Notes under the pieces: model-generated
Seen by the model: the letters and a program-made list of their open reading frames with translations, nothing else
What the model was told of the DNA's origin: nothing
Databases searched by the model: none
Part shown: positions 10,710 through 20,081 of the stretch, one piece after another
How positions within the stretch are numbered: position 1 is the first letter of the stretch
Layout: every line of letters begins with the position of its first letter
Program-made: the position numbers and the translations under genes
Source: Solibacillus daqui
GTDB taxonomy: Bacteria; Bacillota; Bacilli; Bacillales_A; Planococcaceae
Assembly (NCBI RefSeq): GCF_028747805.1
Contig: NZ_CP114887.1
Coordinates: 3,328,001-3,392,000 of the forward strand
Direction: 5' to 3'
DNA length: 64,000 nt

Positions 10710-11870
10710 TTATGCCTCCTTGCTTTTAAATTCGTTTACTAGTTTAAATTGTGCTTTAAGTGCATTCACATTTTCGATACCTTCATATGCTTGGAATGTC
10801 ACTTGTTTACCTTGTTCACGTAAAAGTTGCGCCTGTATCAATGCTTCAGAAAAACGCTCCGCTGAGAATAATACAAGCACATCATTGTTGTCGATTTCGA
10901 TTTTTGGCATCGCTTCAAAAACACGATCTACACGTAAGCCAAAGCCTGTTGCACCAACCTGTGAACCGAAATGCTCTAAGAGTCCATCATAGCGACCACC
11001 ATTACCTAATGGGAATCCACTCCCTGATGCGAACACTTCAAATAACATCCCTGTGTAATAGCTCATATGACTTGAAAGTGTAAAATCAAAGGCGATATAC
11101 GGCTCATAACCCGCAGCATCTAAAATACGCGATAAATTACGCATATATTCAAGTGCATCGTTTTTACGTACATATTTTTCAATTGCTTCAATTGAAGGTA
11201 GGCTAATCGCTTCTTCAATGTAAGCCAGTAAAGCATCCGATTTTGTTTTCGGTAAATCAAAAGCAAGTACCGCCTCTTCAAAGCCTACATAATTGCGTTT
11301 TACAAGTAGTTCATTTAACGCCTTTGCTTGTTGTTCACTTTCTGTATAGTCTTTTAAAATGCAACTTAATACACCTGCATGACCAATTGTTACTTTGAAA
11401 TCTTCAATGTTATAGGCCTTTACTAAATCAATCGCTGTCATAATGACTTCTGCATCAGCAAAAACACTTGAATCTCCAATTAGTTCGATGCCCATTTGAT
11501 CGAATTCTGCTGGGCGTCCACCTTCGCGCTGTTGTGCACGAAACACATTGGCAAAATAAGCTAGGCGTTGTGGAATTTTTTCTTTTAATAATTTCGATGT
11601 CGCTATACGCGCAATCGGTGTTGTCATATCTGGTCGTAATACAAGCGTATTCCCTTGACTATCGACTAATTTAAAAAGACGCGCATCTGAAATTGCCGAT
11701 GCTTTGCCGACTGTATCGTAATATTCAACAGAAGGTGTAATAATAAACTCGTACCCGCGTCCTCGAAGTAGCTCTCGTCCTGTTGAACGGATTTGTTCTA
11801 GTTTTTCGTAGATATCGGGAAATGTATCGCGCATCCCAAGAGGTTTTTCAAACTTTTTAATTGATGACAT
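10710..11870 (-). CDS. hisZ: ATP phosphoribosyltransferase regulatory subunit
   Basis: Protein of 386 residues, a paralogue of histidyl-tRNA synthetase without the anticodon-binding domain. Class II synthetase motif 2 is seen as [21 protein letters not shown] and motif 3-like sequence as [10 protein letters not shown]. It lets the short HisG be feedback-regulated by histidine. It is the first gene of the operon; the ATG follows AGGATGTG. Confidence 0.95.
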   Translation of the reverse strand: MSSIKKFEKPLGMRDTFPDIYEKLEQIRSTGRELLRGRGYEFIITPSVEYYDTVGKASAISDARLFKLVDSQGNTLVLRPDMTTPIARIATSKLLKEKIPQRLAYFANVFRAQQREGGRPAEFDQMGIELIGDSSVFADAEVIMTAIDLVKAYNIEDFKVTIGHAGVLSCILKDYTESEQQAKALNELLVKRNYVGFEEAVLAFDLPKTKSDALLAYIEEAISLPSIEAIEKYVRKNDALEYMRNLSRILDAAGYEPYIAFDFTLSSHMSYYTGMLFEVFASGSGFPLGNGGRYDGLLEHFGSQVGATGFGLRVDRVFEAMPKIEIDNNDVLVLFSAERFSEALIQAQLLREQGKQVTFQAYEGIENVNALKAQFKLVNEFKSKEA

Positions 11871-11906
11871 TTTGACACATCCTAAACTTTAAATAAGATT
11901 TCCGTT

Positions 11907-11981
11907 CTGATTACCACTTTAATCTGCTAGAGTGATAAATCATTAGTGTATGAAAGTATTTTACTGCTAGAACTGATTACC
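11907..11981. promoter_or_regulatory. Paired direct repeats in the his operon leader
   Basis: CTGATTACC occurs at 11907-11915 and 11973-11981, and CTGCTAG at 11924-11930 and 11964-11970 (plus-strand reading). The block lies 37-111 bases upstream of the hisZ ATG. A TATAAT-like box is present on the minus strand near 12032-12037. No T-box antiterminator sequence was found. The repeats may be operator sites for an unknown his regulator. Confidence 0.35.
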
Positions 11982-12111
11982 GTCAACCCACTATTCTTAA
12001 TAGATTTATTAAATAGAATTTTCTGATATATTTTATTATACACCAATTTATAGCCAACTTTGATGAGACATACCGGATTCCATTACTTCATTAGTATTTG
12101 TGCGCAAGAAA

Positions 12112-12143
12112 AAAGCAAAACCTCTAAAATGAGATTTTGCTTT
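12112..12143 (-). terminator. Terminator after the hprK-lgt-ppaX-acyltransferase block
   Basis: AAAGCAAAA (12112-12120) pairs with TTTTGCTTT (12135-12143), extended by CTC/GAG inside. On the minus strand it is followed by TTTTTTCTT, five bases beyond the acyltransferase stop. Confidence 0.85.
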
Positions 12144-12147
12144 TGTA

Positions 12148-12681
12148 TTATTTATTTTGCCAAACTGGGTTGTCTGATCTTTTACGCTCTGCCATCTCTT
12201 CCGCAGTAAAAATAATACGCATTGGATTTCCACCAGCCATCGCACCAGCCGGTACATCTTTATGAACAAGCGTCGCGGCTGAAACGATCGCACCGTCACC
12301 TATTTTAACTCCCGGTAAAATGGTTGAATTTGCACCAATCATGACATGACTTCCAATTTCAACATCACCTAACCGATATTCTTCAATCAAATATTCATGC
12401 GCTAATATTGTCGTATTAAAACCTATTATCGTGTTATCACCAACTGAAATTCGTTCCGGAAACATCGAATCTGGCATGACCATTAACGCTAATGACGTTT
12501 GTTTACCAATTTTCATTTTTAAAAAAGTACGGTATAACCAGTTTTTCATTGATAAAAATGGTGTGATTCGACCAATTTGAATAACCGTAAAGCATTTCAT
12601 AACTTTCCAAAACGACACCGTCTCATAGACATTCCATAATGAATTCGCACCTTGTACACGGTAGCGCTCCGTTCGTCTCAT
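12148..12681 (-). CDS. yvoF: Hexapeptide-repeat acyltransferase (YvoF-like)
   Basis: Protein of 177 residues with left-handed beta-helix hexapeptide repeats from about residue 75 to 155 (ISVGDNTIIGFNTTILAHE, VEIGSHVMIGANSTILPG, VKIGDGAIVSAATLV), ending in the usual AGGNPMRII. Such enzymes transfer acetyl or other acyl groups from CoA, often to sugars; the substrate is unknown. It begins 2 bases after ppaX with AAGGGGA upstream. The order hprK-lgt-ppaX-acyltransferase-his matches B. subtilis, where this gene is yvoF. Confidence 0.82.
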   Translation of the reverse strand: MRRTERYRVQGANSLWNVYETVSFWKVMKCFTVIQIGRITPFLSMKNWLYRTFLKMKIGKQTSLALMVMPDSMFPERISVGDNTIIGFNTTILAHEYLIEEYRLGDVEIGSHVMIGANSTILPGVKIGDGAIVSAATLVHKDVPAGAMAGGNPMRIIFTAEEMAERKRSDNPVWQNK

Positions 12682-12683
12682 CG

Positions 12684-13325
12684 CTATTCCCCTTTCACAA
12701 TTTCAAGTAAGTCGCGCATATGATGCAGCATATATGTCGGTTCAAAAGTTTTTAAAAATTCGACACCTTTTGCAGACCATGCCACCCCTGCTGTACGCAC
12801 ACCAGCATTTTTTCCCCCTTCAATATCATGCGAATTATCACCAATCATAATCGCTTCTTCTTTTGGTACTCCTAATTTTTCTAGTGCTAATAATACTGGT
12901 TCAGGATGCGGCTTTACATGCTCGACATCATCTACGCCTACAATCACTTCAAATAAGTGCTCTGCTTTTAAGATATTTAAGCCACGTGCTAAGCCCTCAC
13001 CACTTTTTGTCGAAACAATTGCTAATTTAATACCCATTTTATGAAGCGCTTCTAATGTTTCGAGTACAGCATCATAGCCTGTGACAAGTGCGTCGTGATT
13101 CGCTGCATTCCATTCTTTATACTTAGCAATCATCTCATCGGTTTCACCTGGCGTTAATTCGTCAAATGTCTGCTTCAATGACGGACCAATGAATTGTAAG
13201 CAGTCTTGTGTCGAATATTTCCCCGGAAATTTTTCGTCAAAAATATACATAAACGTTTGAACGATTAAGTCATTGGTATTTAATAACGTACCATCAAAAT
13301 CAAATAATAGTGCGGTTGTTTTCAT
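12684..13325 (-). CDS. ppaX: Pyrophosphatase PpaX (HAD family)
   Basis: Protein of 213 residues, a HAD phosphatase with motif I LFDFDGTLLNT (catalytic aspartates), motif II IVSTKS and motif III/IV KPHPEPV with MIGDNSHDI. In Bacillus PpaX hydrolyses the pyrophosphate released when HprK/P dephosphorylates HPr-Ser-P, which fits its place near hprK. Start ATG at 13325. Confidence 0.93.
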   Translation of the reverse strand: MKTTALLFDFDGTLLNTNDLIVQTFMYIFDEKFPGKYSTQDCLQFIGPSLKQTFDELTPGETDEMIAKYKEWNAANHDALVTGYDAVLETLEALHKMGIKLAIVSTKSGEGLARGLNILKAEHLFEVIVGVDDVEHVKPHPEPVLLALEKLGVPKEEAIMIGDNSHDIEGGKNAGVRTAGVAWSAKGVEFLKTFEPTYMLHHMRDLLEIVKGE

Positions 13326-13344
13326 TTTATTGCCTCTTTCTTGT

Positions 13345-13374
13345 AAAAAACCGTTCGCATCAATTGCAAACGGT
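13345..13374 (-). terminator. Intrinsic terminator between lgt and ppaX
   Basis: ACCGTTCGC (13350-13358) pairs with GCAAACGGT (13366-13374) with one mismatch; on the minus strand a TTTTTT tract follows. It lies in the 57-base gap between lgt and ppaX, so it would reduce ppaX and acyltransferase expression relative to hprK-lgt. Confidence 0.7.
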
Positions 13375-13382
13375 CTACATCA

Positions 13383-14249
13383 TTATTTCTTTTTCGTTTG
13401 TTTTTTCTTCGCCGGTGTTGTCGTTGCTTTATCTTTATCTAAATAATGAATAGCAGGTTTCACATTCACACGGCGGTAAATAATACAAATTAATCCGACT
13501 GCAAAGCCAATGATCGAAACAACTTGCGCTGAACGTAAGTCACCTACTAAATATAAGCTGTCGGTACGTAAACCTTCAATAAAGAAGCGTCCAAACGAAT
13601 ACCACATTAAATAGAAGAAAAACATTTCGCCGCGACGCCAGTTCCACTTGCGCGCGAATAATAAAATAATAAGGCCGATGACATTCCATAATGACTCATA
13701 TAAGAATGTTGGATGAACATATGTACCATCTTCTTTAATATACATTTGCTCAATAATCCAGTTTGGTAAAAATAAATTTTCTAAAAAACTGCGGCTAACA
13801 GGCCCACCATATGCTTCTTGATTGACAAAGTTGCCCCAACGACCAATAATTTGACCAATCAAAATACTCGGTGCAGCGATATCTGCCAAATGTAAAAAAC
13901 TCGTTTTACGTTTTCTCGTAAAAATGTAAGCCGTAATAAATGCTCCAATTAGCGCTCCATGAATGGCAATTCCACCATTCCAAATTTCAATAATACGGCC
14001 TGGATTTTGGCTATAATAATCCCATTTCATTGAAACATAATAGATACGCGCACATAAAATCGAAATCGGCACTGCCCAAAGTAATAAATCAGCAATATAC
14101 TCTGAATCATAACCATGGCGCACCGATTCACGCTGCGCAATAAAATAAGCAAGTACAATTCCTAATCCAATTAAAATTCCGTACCAGTACACCGGGATAG
14201 GTCCCAAATGAAAGGCAACAGGGTTAATGGCTAAAACAACTGATGACAT
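13383..14249 (-). CDS. lgt: Prolipoprotein diacylglyceryl transferase
   Basis: Protein of 288 residues with about seven membrane segments. It attaches diacylglycerol from phosphatidylglycerol to the lipobox cysteine of prolipoproteins. The Lgt signature [17 protein letters not shown] is present, as are HGALIG and [11 protein letters not shown]. The C-terminus is lysine-rich (KKKQTKKK). Several lipoproteins in this window (substrate-binding protein, cytochrome c, PrsA) would be its substrates. Confidence 0.96.
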   Translation of the reverse strand: MSSVVLAINPVAFHLGPIPVYWYGILIGLGIVLAYFIAQRESVRHGYDSEYIADLLLWAVPISILCARIYYVSMKWDYYSQNPGRIIEIWNGGIAIHGALIGAFITAYIFTRKRKTSFLHLADIAAPSILIGQIIGRWGNFVNQEAYGGPVSRSFLENLFLPNWIIEQMYIKEDGTYVHPTFLYESLWNVIGLIILLFARKWNWRRGEMFFFYLMWYSFGRFFIEGLRTDSLYLVGDLRSAQVVSIIGFAVGLICIIYRRVNVKPAIHYLDKDKATTTPAKKKQTKKK

Positions 14250-14309
14250 AATATTCTCCCTTCAATTACAGCATTATCACGTAGACGAATATGTAGTTCC
14301 ATAAATGGT

Positions 14310-15248
14310 TTAAAAATCATCCATTTCATCTCTAGGGACGAGCATATCATCTAATCGACGTGAAAATTCCTCCGCTGCATTCACACCCATTTTTTTCAGG
14401 CGATAATTCATTGCAGCAACTTCAATAATTACTGATACATTTCGTCCAGGCTGTACTGGAACGGTTAGCTTTGTAACCTCGGTATCAATAATTCTCATTT
14501 TTTCTTCATCTAATCCTAGACGATCGTAAAACTTATCAGGATCCCAGTTCTCTAGTTCAATAATTAATGTAATGCGTTTATACGGACGCACAGCACTTGC
14601 ACCAAATAACGTCATAATATCAATTATACCAATACCACGAATTTCAAGTAAGTGTTCCAGTAATGGCGGTGGACTACCAATTAACATGTTTTCACCTTCT
14701 TGGCGAATTTCCACACTATCATCGGCAACAAGACGATGACCTTTTTTCACAAGTTCAAGTGCAGTTTCACTTTTCCCTACACCACTTTTCCCCATAATTA
14801 ATACGCCAATACCATATACATCGACAAGTACACCATGCATCGCTGTCGTTGGTGCTAACTTACTTTCTAAAAAGTTCGTTAATCGGCTTGAAAAACGAGT
14901 TGTTGTTAGGGACGTGATCAGTACAGGCACATGATTTTCATTGGAAGCATCGATCAATTCCTGTGGTACTTCCAAACCACGTGAAATAATAATTGCTGGT
15001 GTTTGCTCAGAACATAAACGCTTCATGCGGCTTACTTTTTCATCTTTAGGCAGCATTTCAAAAAACGATAGCTCGGTTTTTCCTAACAATTGCACACGAT
15101 TTGCCGGATAGTGTGTGAAATAACCTGCCATCTCTAGCCCTGGACGGGAAATATCACTTGTAGTAATATAGCGCCCAATTCCTACTTCTCCACTTACTAA
15201 TTCCAACTGAAATTTTTCCATAACATCTCTTGTGATTACTTGAATCAT
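14310..15248 (-). CDS. hprK: HPr kinase/phosphorylase
   Basis: Protein of 312 residues. It phosphorylates and dephosphorylates Ser46 of HPr (and Crh), controlling carbon catabolite repression. The P-loop GKSGVGKS is at residues 153-160, with His138 before it (AMHGVLVDV), and the family signature ELRG-type segment is [13 protein letters not shown]. The neighbours lgt and ppaX match the Bacillus operon. Confidence 0.97.
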   Translation of the reverse strand: MIQVITRDVMEKFQLELVSGEVGIGRYITTSDISRPGLEMAGYFTHYPANRVQLLGKTELSFFEMLPKDEKVSRMKRLCSEQTPAIIISRGLEVPQELIDASNENHVPVLITSLTTTRFSSRLTNFLESKLAPTTAMHGVLVDVYGIGVLIMGKSGVGKSETALELVKKGHRLVADDSVEIRQEGENMLIGSPPPLLEHLLEIRGIGIIDIMTLFGASAVRPYKRITLIIELENWDPDKFYDRLGLDEEKMRIIDTEVTKLTVPVQPGRNVSVIIEVAAMNYRLKKMGVNAAEEFSRRLDDMLVPRDEMDDF

Positions 15249-15344
15249 GAATTCGATACTCTCCTATCTTCAACCCATCTCCACTGTATTTTAACATGTA
15301 ACCAACAATTGCTATATAATCTGAACTTAAATTTTTGAAAATAA

Positions 15345-15374
15345 AAACGATGAAGCCTATTCGCCCCATCGTTT
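15345..15374 (-). terminator. Terminator after the cytochrome c gene
   Basis: AAACGATG (15345-15352) pairs with CATCGTTT (15367-15374); on the minus strand TTTTATTTTC follows. It lies 10 bases after the cytochrome gene stop. Confidence 0.8.
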
Positions 15375-15383
15375 ATAGATAAA

Positions 15384-15701
15384 TTACTTTAATCCTGATA
15401 AATATTCAGCTGCAGCTTCAGCTTTTTCTCCTTTAATGATACCAGGAGGCATGCGATCCTTACCATTTAAAATAATATCTAAAATCTCTTCTTGTGTATA
15501 TTTTGCGCCTAATTTATCTAACGCTGGCGCACTGCCACCTTGTAATTGACCACCGTGACAAGTTGCACATGATTGCTGCACGACTTTTTTACCATCTAAT
15601 TCTGCTGTTTCACCATTTGATGATTCTGAATCACCGCCACCACATGCTGCTAAAAATAGTGCAGACCCTAATACAATTGTAGAAAGTAATCTTTTCTTCA
15701 T
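15384..15701 (-). CDS. cccB: Membrane-anchored cytochrome c-551 type lipoprotein
   Basis: Protein of 105 residues with a lipoprotein signal (MKKRLLSTIVLGSALFLAAC) whose cysteine would be lipidated, a short glycine/serine linker, one haem-binding CATCH motif and a probable axial methionine in DRMPPG. It carries electrons on the outer membrane face, probably to a terminal oxidase. The ATG at 15701 follows GGAGGGG; five further upstream codons in frame are not needed. A YitT gene next door recalls the B. subtilis cccB-yvjA neighbourhood. Confidence 0.88.
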   Translation of the reverse strand: MKKRLLSTIVLGSALFLAACGGGDSESSNGETAELDGKKVVQQSCATCHGGQLQGGSAPALDKLGAKYTQEEILDIILNGKDRMPPGIIKGEKAEAAAEYLSGLK

Positions 15702-15753
15702 TCTGAACCCCTCCAAAAATGAACTTTTCTATTCGTTTCCCAGTATACCAAAT

Positions 15754-16617
15754 TTACGCTCTTTTGAAACCTTCCCCCAAGACTTCATATGCATCCGATA
15801 CGATAACAAACGCTTGAGGGTCAACATCTTCTATCACTTGTTTCAACTTTGTGAACTCTGTTTGATAGACAACAACCATTAGTACTGGGCGATTTTCACC
15901 TGTATAGCCGCCAATCGCAGACAGCTTCGTAACACCCCGGTTAACATCTTTATAAATTGCATCACGCACTTCGTTTTCCCTTTGTGTAATAATATAGACC
16001 ATTTTAGATTGACTAAAACCGAGTTGAATAATATCAATTGTTTTTGTCGTCACATAAAGGCCAATAAGTGCATATAACCCTTTTTCTAAATCAAATACAA
16101 TTGCCGCGCTTATCGCAATAATTCCGTCAATTAACAGCACGCTCGTCCCAAGGGTTAGACCCGTATATTTCGTAATAATTTGTGCTAACAAATCTGTTCC
16201 ACCAGTAGATGCATTACCCTTAAACACTAAACCAATTCCGAAACCAACGATGATTCCACCAAAGATTGAACCTAATAACGGGTTTAATGTCCAAGGCTCC
16301 CAATCCTCTGTTAAAATAACGAACATTGGTAATGCCAATGTCCCTACTAGAGACTTCACACCAAATTTCTTCCCAAGAACTAAAACACCTGCAATAAATA
16401 ATGGAATATTGAACGCATATTGCACAATTCCTGCATTCCAGCCAAACATACCGTGTAATATTGTACTAATTCCACTAACACCACCAGAGGCGACTTGGTT
16501 TGGGAATAAAAAAACATTGAAACCAAGTGCAATTACCGCTGCACCAACAATTACAAATATATATTCCTGTATAACATTTTTCACAGAATTACGTGATTGA
16601 TAAACTGTCTTTTCCAT
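15754..16617 (-). CDS. YitT-family membrane protein with DUF2179 domain
   Basis: Protein of 287 residues with about six membrane segments in the first 200 residues (VASGGVSGISTILHG, STGGTDLLAQIITKYTG are family motifs) and a C-terminal soluble DUF2179 domain (VTKLSAIGGYTGENRPVLMVVV, DPQAFVIVSDAYEVLGEGF). The function is unknown; B. subtilis has several paralogues (YitT, YvjA). The ATG at 16617 has GAGGA five bases before it; a GTG four codons earlier overlaps that site and was rejected. Confidence 0.85.
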   Translation of the reverse strand: MEKTVYQSRNSVKNVIQEYIFVIVGAAVIALGFNVFLFPNQVASGGVSGISTILHGMFGWNAGIVQYAFNIPLFIAGVLVLGKKFGVKSLVGTLALPMFVILTEDWEPWTLNPLLGSIFGGIIVGFGIGLVFKGNASTGGTDLLAQIITKYTGLTLGTSVLLIDGIIAISAAIVFDLEKGLYALIGLYVTTKTIDIIQLGFSQSKMVYIITQRENEVRDAIYKDVNRGVTKLSAIGGYTGENRPVLMVVVYQTEFTKLKQVIEDVDPQAFVIVSDAYEVLGEGFKRA

Positions 16618-16763
16618 GTAAATCCTCACTTTTTTCCAAATTCCATTGAATTATAGCAAATTCATACATAAAAGAGAACTTCATTACGTTAAAGGAAATA
16701 TAGTTAACATTGTACAAAAAACAAATAGAATTTCAGTATAGCATTTAGTTGGGACGATAAATG

Positions 16764-16811
16764 AAAAACGCTATACTTTCATCATTATGTCGATAAAAGT
16801 ATAGCGTTTTT
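16764..16811 (-). terminator. Terminator after the siderophore-binding lipoprotein gene
   Basis: A 16-base arm ending CGCTATACTTT (16764-16779) pairs with AAAGTATAGCG (16796 on). Both strands end in T runs, so it may also stop transcription from the other side. Confidence 0.85.
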
Positions 16812-16848
16812 TTATTCATATAATAGGTGAAGTACCTTTATGAAACTT

Positions 16849-17829
16849 TTATTTCGTAAAGATTTCTTCTACTTGATCAAGCATAATGTTAGCTGCTAGA
16901 ATACCACCTGCAGTATTCCAAATTGCATCGTCAACTTTATGCGCATTTCCTTTTTGTACAGCAGTTAGATTTTTCCAAAGTGGATCTTGTGTCCACTCTG
17001 TTTCAGTAGCTAAAGCTGAATTATCATCTTTTGGCATGTAAGTAAAGTAGAAAATTACATCTCCATCCATTTTCGGAATTACTTCTTTTCCAACTTCAAC
17101 AGCTAAATTCCCTAATTTTGCATTATCTTTAAATAATTCAGCTTGGGCTGGTACACGTTTGAATCCTAATGAATCAAAAATAACTCCTGAGAATGAATCA
17201 GTATAATAGATACGAGATTTATCAGCCATAAAACGGACAAATGAAACTTCTTGATTTGTTTTATCGCCTAATTTCCCTTTGACAGATTGTACTTTATCAT
17301 CGTAAGCTTTTAAAACTTCTTCACCTTTAGCTTCTAGATTTACTGCTTTTGCATATAGTTTGAAGTTTTCTTTCCAATCACCACGTAATGTTTCTGAGAA
17401 TACTGTTGGAGCAATTTTGCTCAGTTTTTCGTAGTCTTTTTCTTGTCTTAATTTATTCCCAATGATTAAATCTGGCTTCAATGAAGCAATTTTTTCAATA
17501 TTGACTTCGCTTTCAGTGCCTACAACTTCAACACCTTCCATATCGTCCTTAATATGATCGTACCAAGGATCACCTGTCCAAGATTGAACTGCTCCAACTG
17601 GCTTAATTCCTAAAGCTAAAATTGCTTCCGTTCCTTCATTTGTTAAAACAACCACACGTTTTGGTGTATCTTTTACCTCTGTTGTACCCATAGCTTGTTG
17701 TACAGTGTATGCTTTACTCTCATTTGATTTTTGCTCTTTCGGTTCTTCTTTTGTATTGCCACATGCTGCTAGGGCAAATACAGCCACTACTGCAAGCAAT
17801 ACTAGTAATTTACGAAATACTTTTTGCAT
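16849..17829 (-). CDS. Iron-siderophore ABC transporter substrate-binding lipoprotein
   Basis: Protein of 326 residues with a lipoprotein signal ending LAACGN (Cys23) and a FecB/PeriBP-2 fold. Characteristic segments are TPKRVVVLTNEGTEAILALGIKPVG, LKPDLIIGNK and the C-terminal NTAGGILAANIMLDQVEEIF. It would capture ferric siderophore, or haem or a similar complex, outside the membrane; it resembles B. subtilis YfiY. The permease and ATPase genes lie divergently on the other strand, with Fur-box-like sites between. Confidence 0.9.
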   Translation of the reverse strand: MQKVFRKLLVLLAVVAVFALAACGNTKEEPKEQKSNESKAYTVQQAMGTTEVKDTPKRVVVLTNEGTEAILALGIKPVGAVQSWTGDPWYDHIKDDMEGVEVVGTESEVNIEKIASLKPDLIIGNKLRQEKDYEKLSKIAPTVFSETLRGDWKENFKLYAKAVNLEAKGEEVLKAYDDKVQSVKGKLGDKTNQEVSFVRFMADKSRIYYTDSFSGVIFDSLGFKRVPAQAELFKDNAKLGNLAVEVGKEVIPKMDGDVIFYFTYMPKDDNSALATETEWTQDPLWKNLTAVQKGNAHKVDDAIWNTAGGILAANIMLDQVEEIFTK

Positions 17830-17881
17830 CTTTTCTTCCCCCGATGTATGTGATAGAATGTTTTAGTAGATTTTTTGAAAA

Positions 17882-17917
17882 TGAGAATCAATTTCATTTA
17901 ATTGAGAACGATAATAA
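17882..17917. promoter_or_regulatory. Two Fur-box-like sites between divergent iron-transport genes
   Basis: TGAGAATCAATTTCA (17882-17896) matches 12 of 14 fixed positions of the 7-1-7 Fur consensus TGATAAT-N-ATTATCA. A second, weaker site lies at 17903-17917 (10 of 14). They sit in the 181-base region between the binding-protein gene (minus) and the first permease gene (plus), where Fur would repress both directions when iron is plentiful. Confidence 0.72.
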
Positions 17918-18010
17918 TAATATTGCAAGAATCTATTACTGTCAATAAATAATTAATAAATTTTTATTTTTTATTGTAAAAACAATCTATTTAGAAAAGA
18001 GTTTGACCTA

Positions 18011-19012
18011 ATGATTTTTAAAAGTAATTTTTCAAAAATGATTGCATTAATAGTAGGAATGCTACTTTTACTTTTATGCATGGGTATAAGTATTGTATAT
18101 GGTTATGCAGATACTTCCATCCAAGCAACGTATCAATCATTTACACAATTCAATAATTCTAACGAACACATCATCATTCAAAACGTTCGCATCCCGAGAG
18201 CTCTAATTGCTACTTGTGTGGGTGCTTCCTTAGCTATAACTGGAGTACTTATGCAAACATTAACGAAGAATCCTTTAGCTTCGCCTGGGATACTAGGAAT
18301 TAATGCGGGAGCCGGCTTCGCAGTCGTATTTGCAATGATTTTCTTCCATATATCGAGTCTGCAATCTTTTGCATGGATTGCATTTTTAGGTGCAACAATT
18401 GCAGCACTAGCTGTTTATGGCATAAGTTCGTCAGGTAGAGATGCAATAACCCCTGTCAAAATAACCTTAGCTGGAGCAGCTATTAGTGCTTTATTTGCGT
18501 CTTTTACTCAAGGGTTACTAGCAACAAATGAAGCAGAGCTCGACCAAGTACTATTCTGGTTGGCTGGATCTGTACAAGGGAGAGAGCTTGAAATCTTACT
18601 TGCTGTACTACCCTATTTAGTAGTTGGTTGGATTGCTGCTCTACTGATTTCTTCAAAAATGAATATTCTTGCGCTTGGAGATGATGTAGCAAAAGGATTA
18701 GGGTTACCTTTAGGATTCATGAAGGTAGCGGTTGGCCTTATTGTTATTCTATTAGCCGGTGGTTCAGTTGCAATAGCTGGTCCTATAGGGTTTATCGGGA
18801 TTGTGGTACCCCACTTTGCACGAAAGTTTGTTGGTACAGATCATCGTTGGGTTATCCCAATGGCTGCTGTATTAGGTGGCATTCTTTTACTACTTGCAGA
18901 CGTAACAGCCCGTTATATCATCATGCCTCAAGAAGTACCTGTAGGAGTTATGACAGCAATAATCGGGACACCTTTCTTTATTTACCTTGCGCGAAAAGGT
19001 GGAAAAAAATAA
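18011..19012 (+). CDS. FecCD-family siderophore ABC transporter permease 1
   Basis: Protein of 333 residues with about nine to ten membrane segments. Family motifs seen: RIPRALIATCVGASLAITGVLMQ, NPLASPGILGINAGAG, LGDDVAKGLGLP and the coupling region GPIGFIGIVVPHFAR. It forms half of the membrane channel of the importer. The ribosome-binding site before the ATG at 18011 is weak. The stop overlaps the next gene's start by one base. Confidence 0.93.
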   Translation: MIFKSNFSKMIALIVGMLLLLLCMGISIVYGYADTSIQATYQSFTQFNNSNEHIIIQNVRIPRALIATCVGASLAITGVLMQTLTKNPLASPGILGINAGAGFAVVFAMIFFHISSLQSFAWIAFLGATIAALAVYGISSSGRDAITPVKITLAGAAISALFASFTQGLLATNEAELDQVLFWLAGSVQGRELEILLAVLPYLVVGWIAALLISSKMNILALGDDVAKGLGLPLGFMKVAVGLIVILLAGGSVAIAGPIGFIGIVVPHFARKFVGTDHRWVIPMAAVLGGILLLLADVTARYIIMPQEVPVGVMTAIIGTPFFIYLARKGGKK

Positions 19013-20067
19013 TGAAGCATTTCAAACCCATTCGTTTATTACAAAATAAAATATCCTTTTTACTTGATGTGAGAGCCTCAAAAAAAATATCGATTATTAG
19101 CATTATTGCAATAGCTGTTTTCTTATTTAGTGCTTCATTAGGTGAATCATTTATTAACCCTGTTAAGGTGTTCCAAGTTTTCATGGGTAAAGGTACTGAA
19201 TTCGATCAATTAATTATTGTCGATTTCCGATTGCCAAGAATTTTTATTGCTGCATTTGCAGGAATGGCATTGGCAGTAGCAGGTGCCATTTTACAAGGAA
19301 TTATTAAAAATCCACTAGCTTCTCCTGATATAATTGGCATTTCAGCTGGTGGTAGTGTTGCTGTTGTTGGTTTTTTAGCCATTTTCAGTGATTCTAATCA
19401 TTCTTTAACAGTTAGTATTGAATGGCTACCTCTAGCTGGTTTTATCGGAGCTACTTTCGTTGGTATGATCGTGTACCTATTTGCTTGGAAAGATGGTGTA
19501 ACACCCAACCGCCTTGTATTAATCGGTATCGGTGTTTCCGCTTTTATGCAAGCTATCACAACGATGCTGATGATTATTGGCCCCATTTATAAGGCAAGTG
19601 AAGCGAATAAGTGGATAACAGGAAGTGTTAAAAGTGCAACTTGGGAACAGGTTCAAATAATTATTCCAGTGATACTGGCACTTCTACTTATCACAATTTT
19701 TATTACACGACAATTAAATGTACAAGAACTGGGTGATGATATGGCGGGGAGCTTAGGACAATCTGTTCAAAAAACACGTCTCCTTTTATTAATCCTAAGC
19801 TCGAGTTTAGTAGCTAGCGCCATTTCTTTCGCTGGTGCAATAGGGTTTGTCGGTTTAATGGCACCACATATTGCTCGACGCATTGTAGGTCCATCATTTA
19901 GTGTTTTAATACCAACATCCGCAGCAATAGGCGCATTACTCGTTATGGTTGCAGACATTATTGGTCGCACTGCATTTAGTCCATTAGAAGTACCAGCTGG
20001 TGTATTTACCGCTGCCATTGGTGCTCCTTACTTCATCTATTTATTATTTAGAAACCCTAGGAAATAA
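19012..20067 (+). CDS. FecCD-family siderophore ABC transporter permease 2
   Basis: Protein of 351 residues, the second FecCD-type permease, with RLPRIFIAAFAGMALAVAGA, NPLASPDIIGISAGG, ELGDDMAGSLG and GAIGFVGLMAPHIAR. The frame is open from 18847, but that part lies within permease 1 in another frame; the family start is the ATG at 19012, coupled as TAATG. It probably forms a heterodimer with permease 1. Confidence 0.93.
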   Translation: MKHFKPIRLLQNKISFLLDVRASKKISIISIIAIAVFLFSASLGESFINPVKVFQVFMGKGTEFDQLIIVDFRLPRIFIAAFAGMALAVAGAILQGIIKNPLASPDIIGISAGGSVAVVGFLAIFSDSNHSLTVSIEWLPLAGFIGATFVGMIVYLFAWKDGVTPNRLVLIGIGVSAFMQAITTMLMIIGPIYKASEANKWITGSVKSATWEQVQIIIPVILALLLITIFITRQLNVQELGDDMAGSLGQSVQKTRLLLLILSSSLVASAISFAGAIGFVGLMAPHIARRIVGPSFSVLIPTSAAIGALLVMVADIIGRTAFSPLEVPAGVFTAAIGAPYFIYLLFRNPRK

Positions 20068-20081
20068 AGGAGTCAGATTGC

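Noticed and set aside
11871..12111. T-box leader controlling the his operon
   Set aside because: No conserved T-box antiterminator sequence or specifier stem could be found on the minus strand.
18847..19011. Upstream extension of the second FecCD permease
   Set aside because: The extra 55 codons are out-of-frame reading through permease 1 and do not resemble any FecCD N-terminus.
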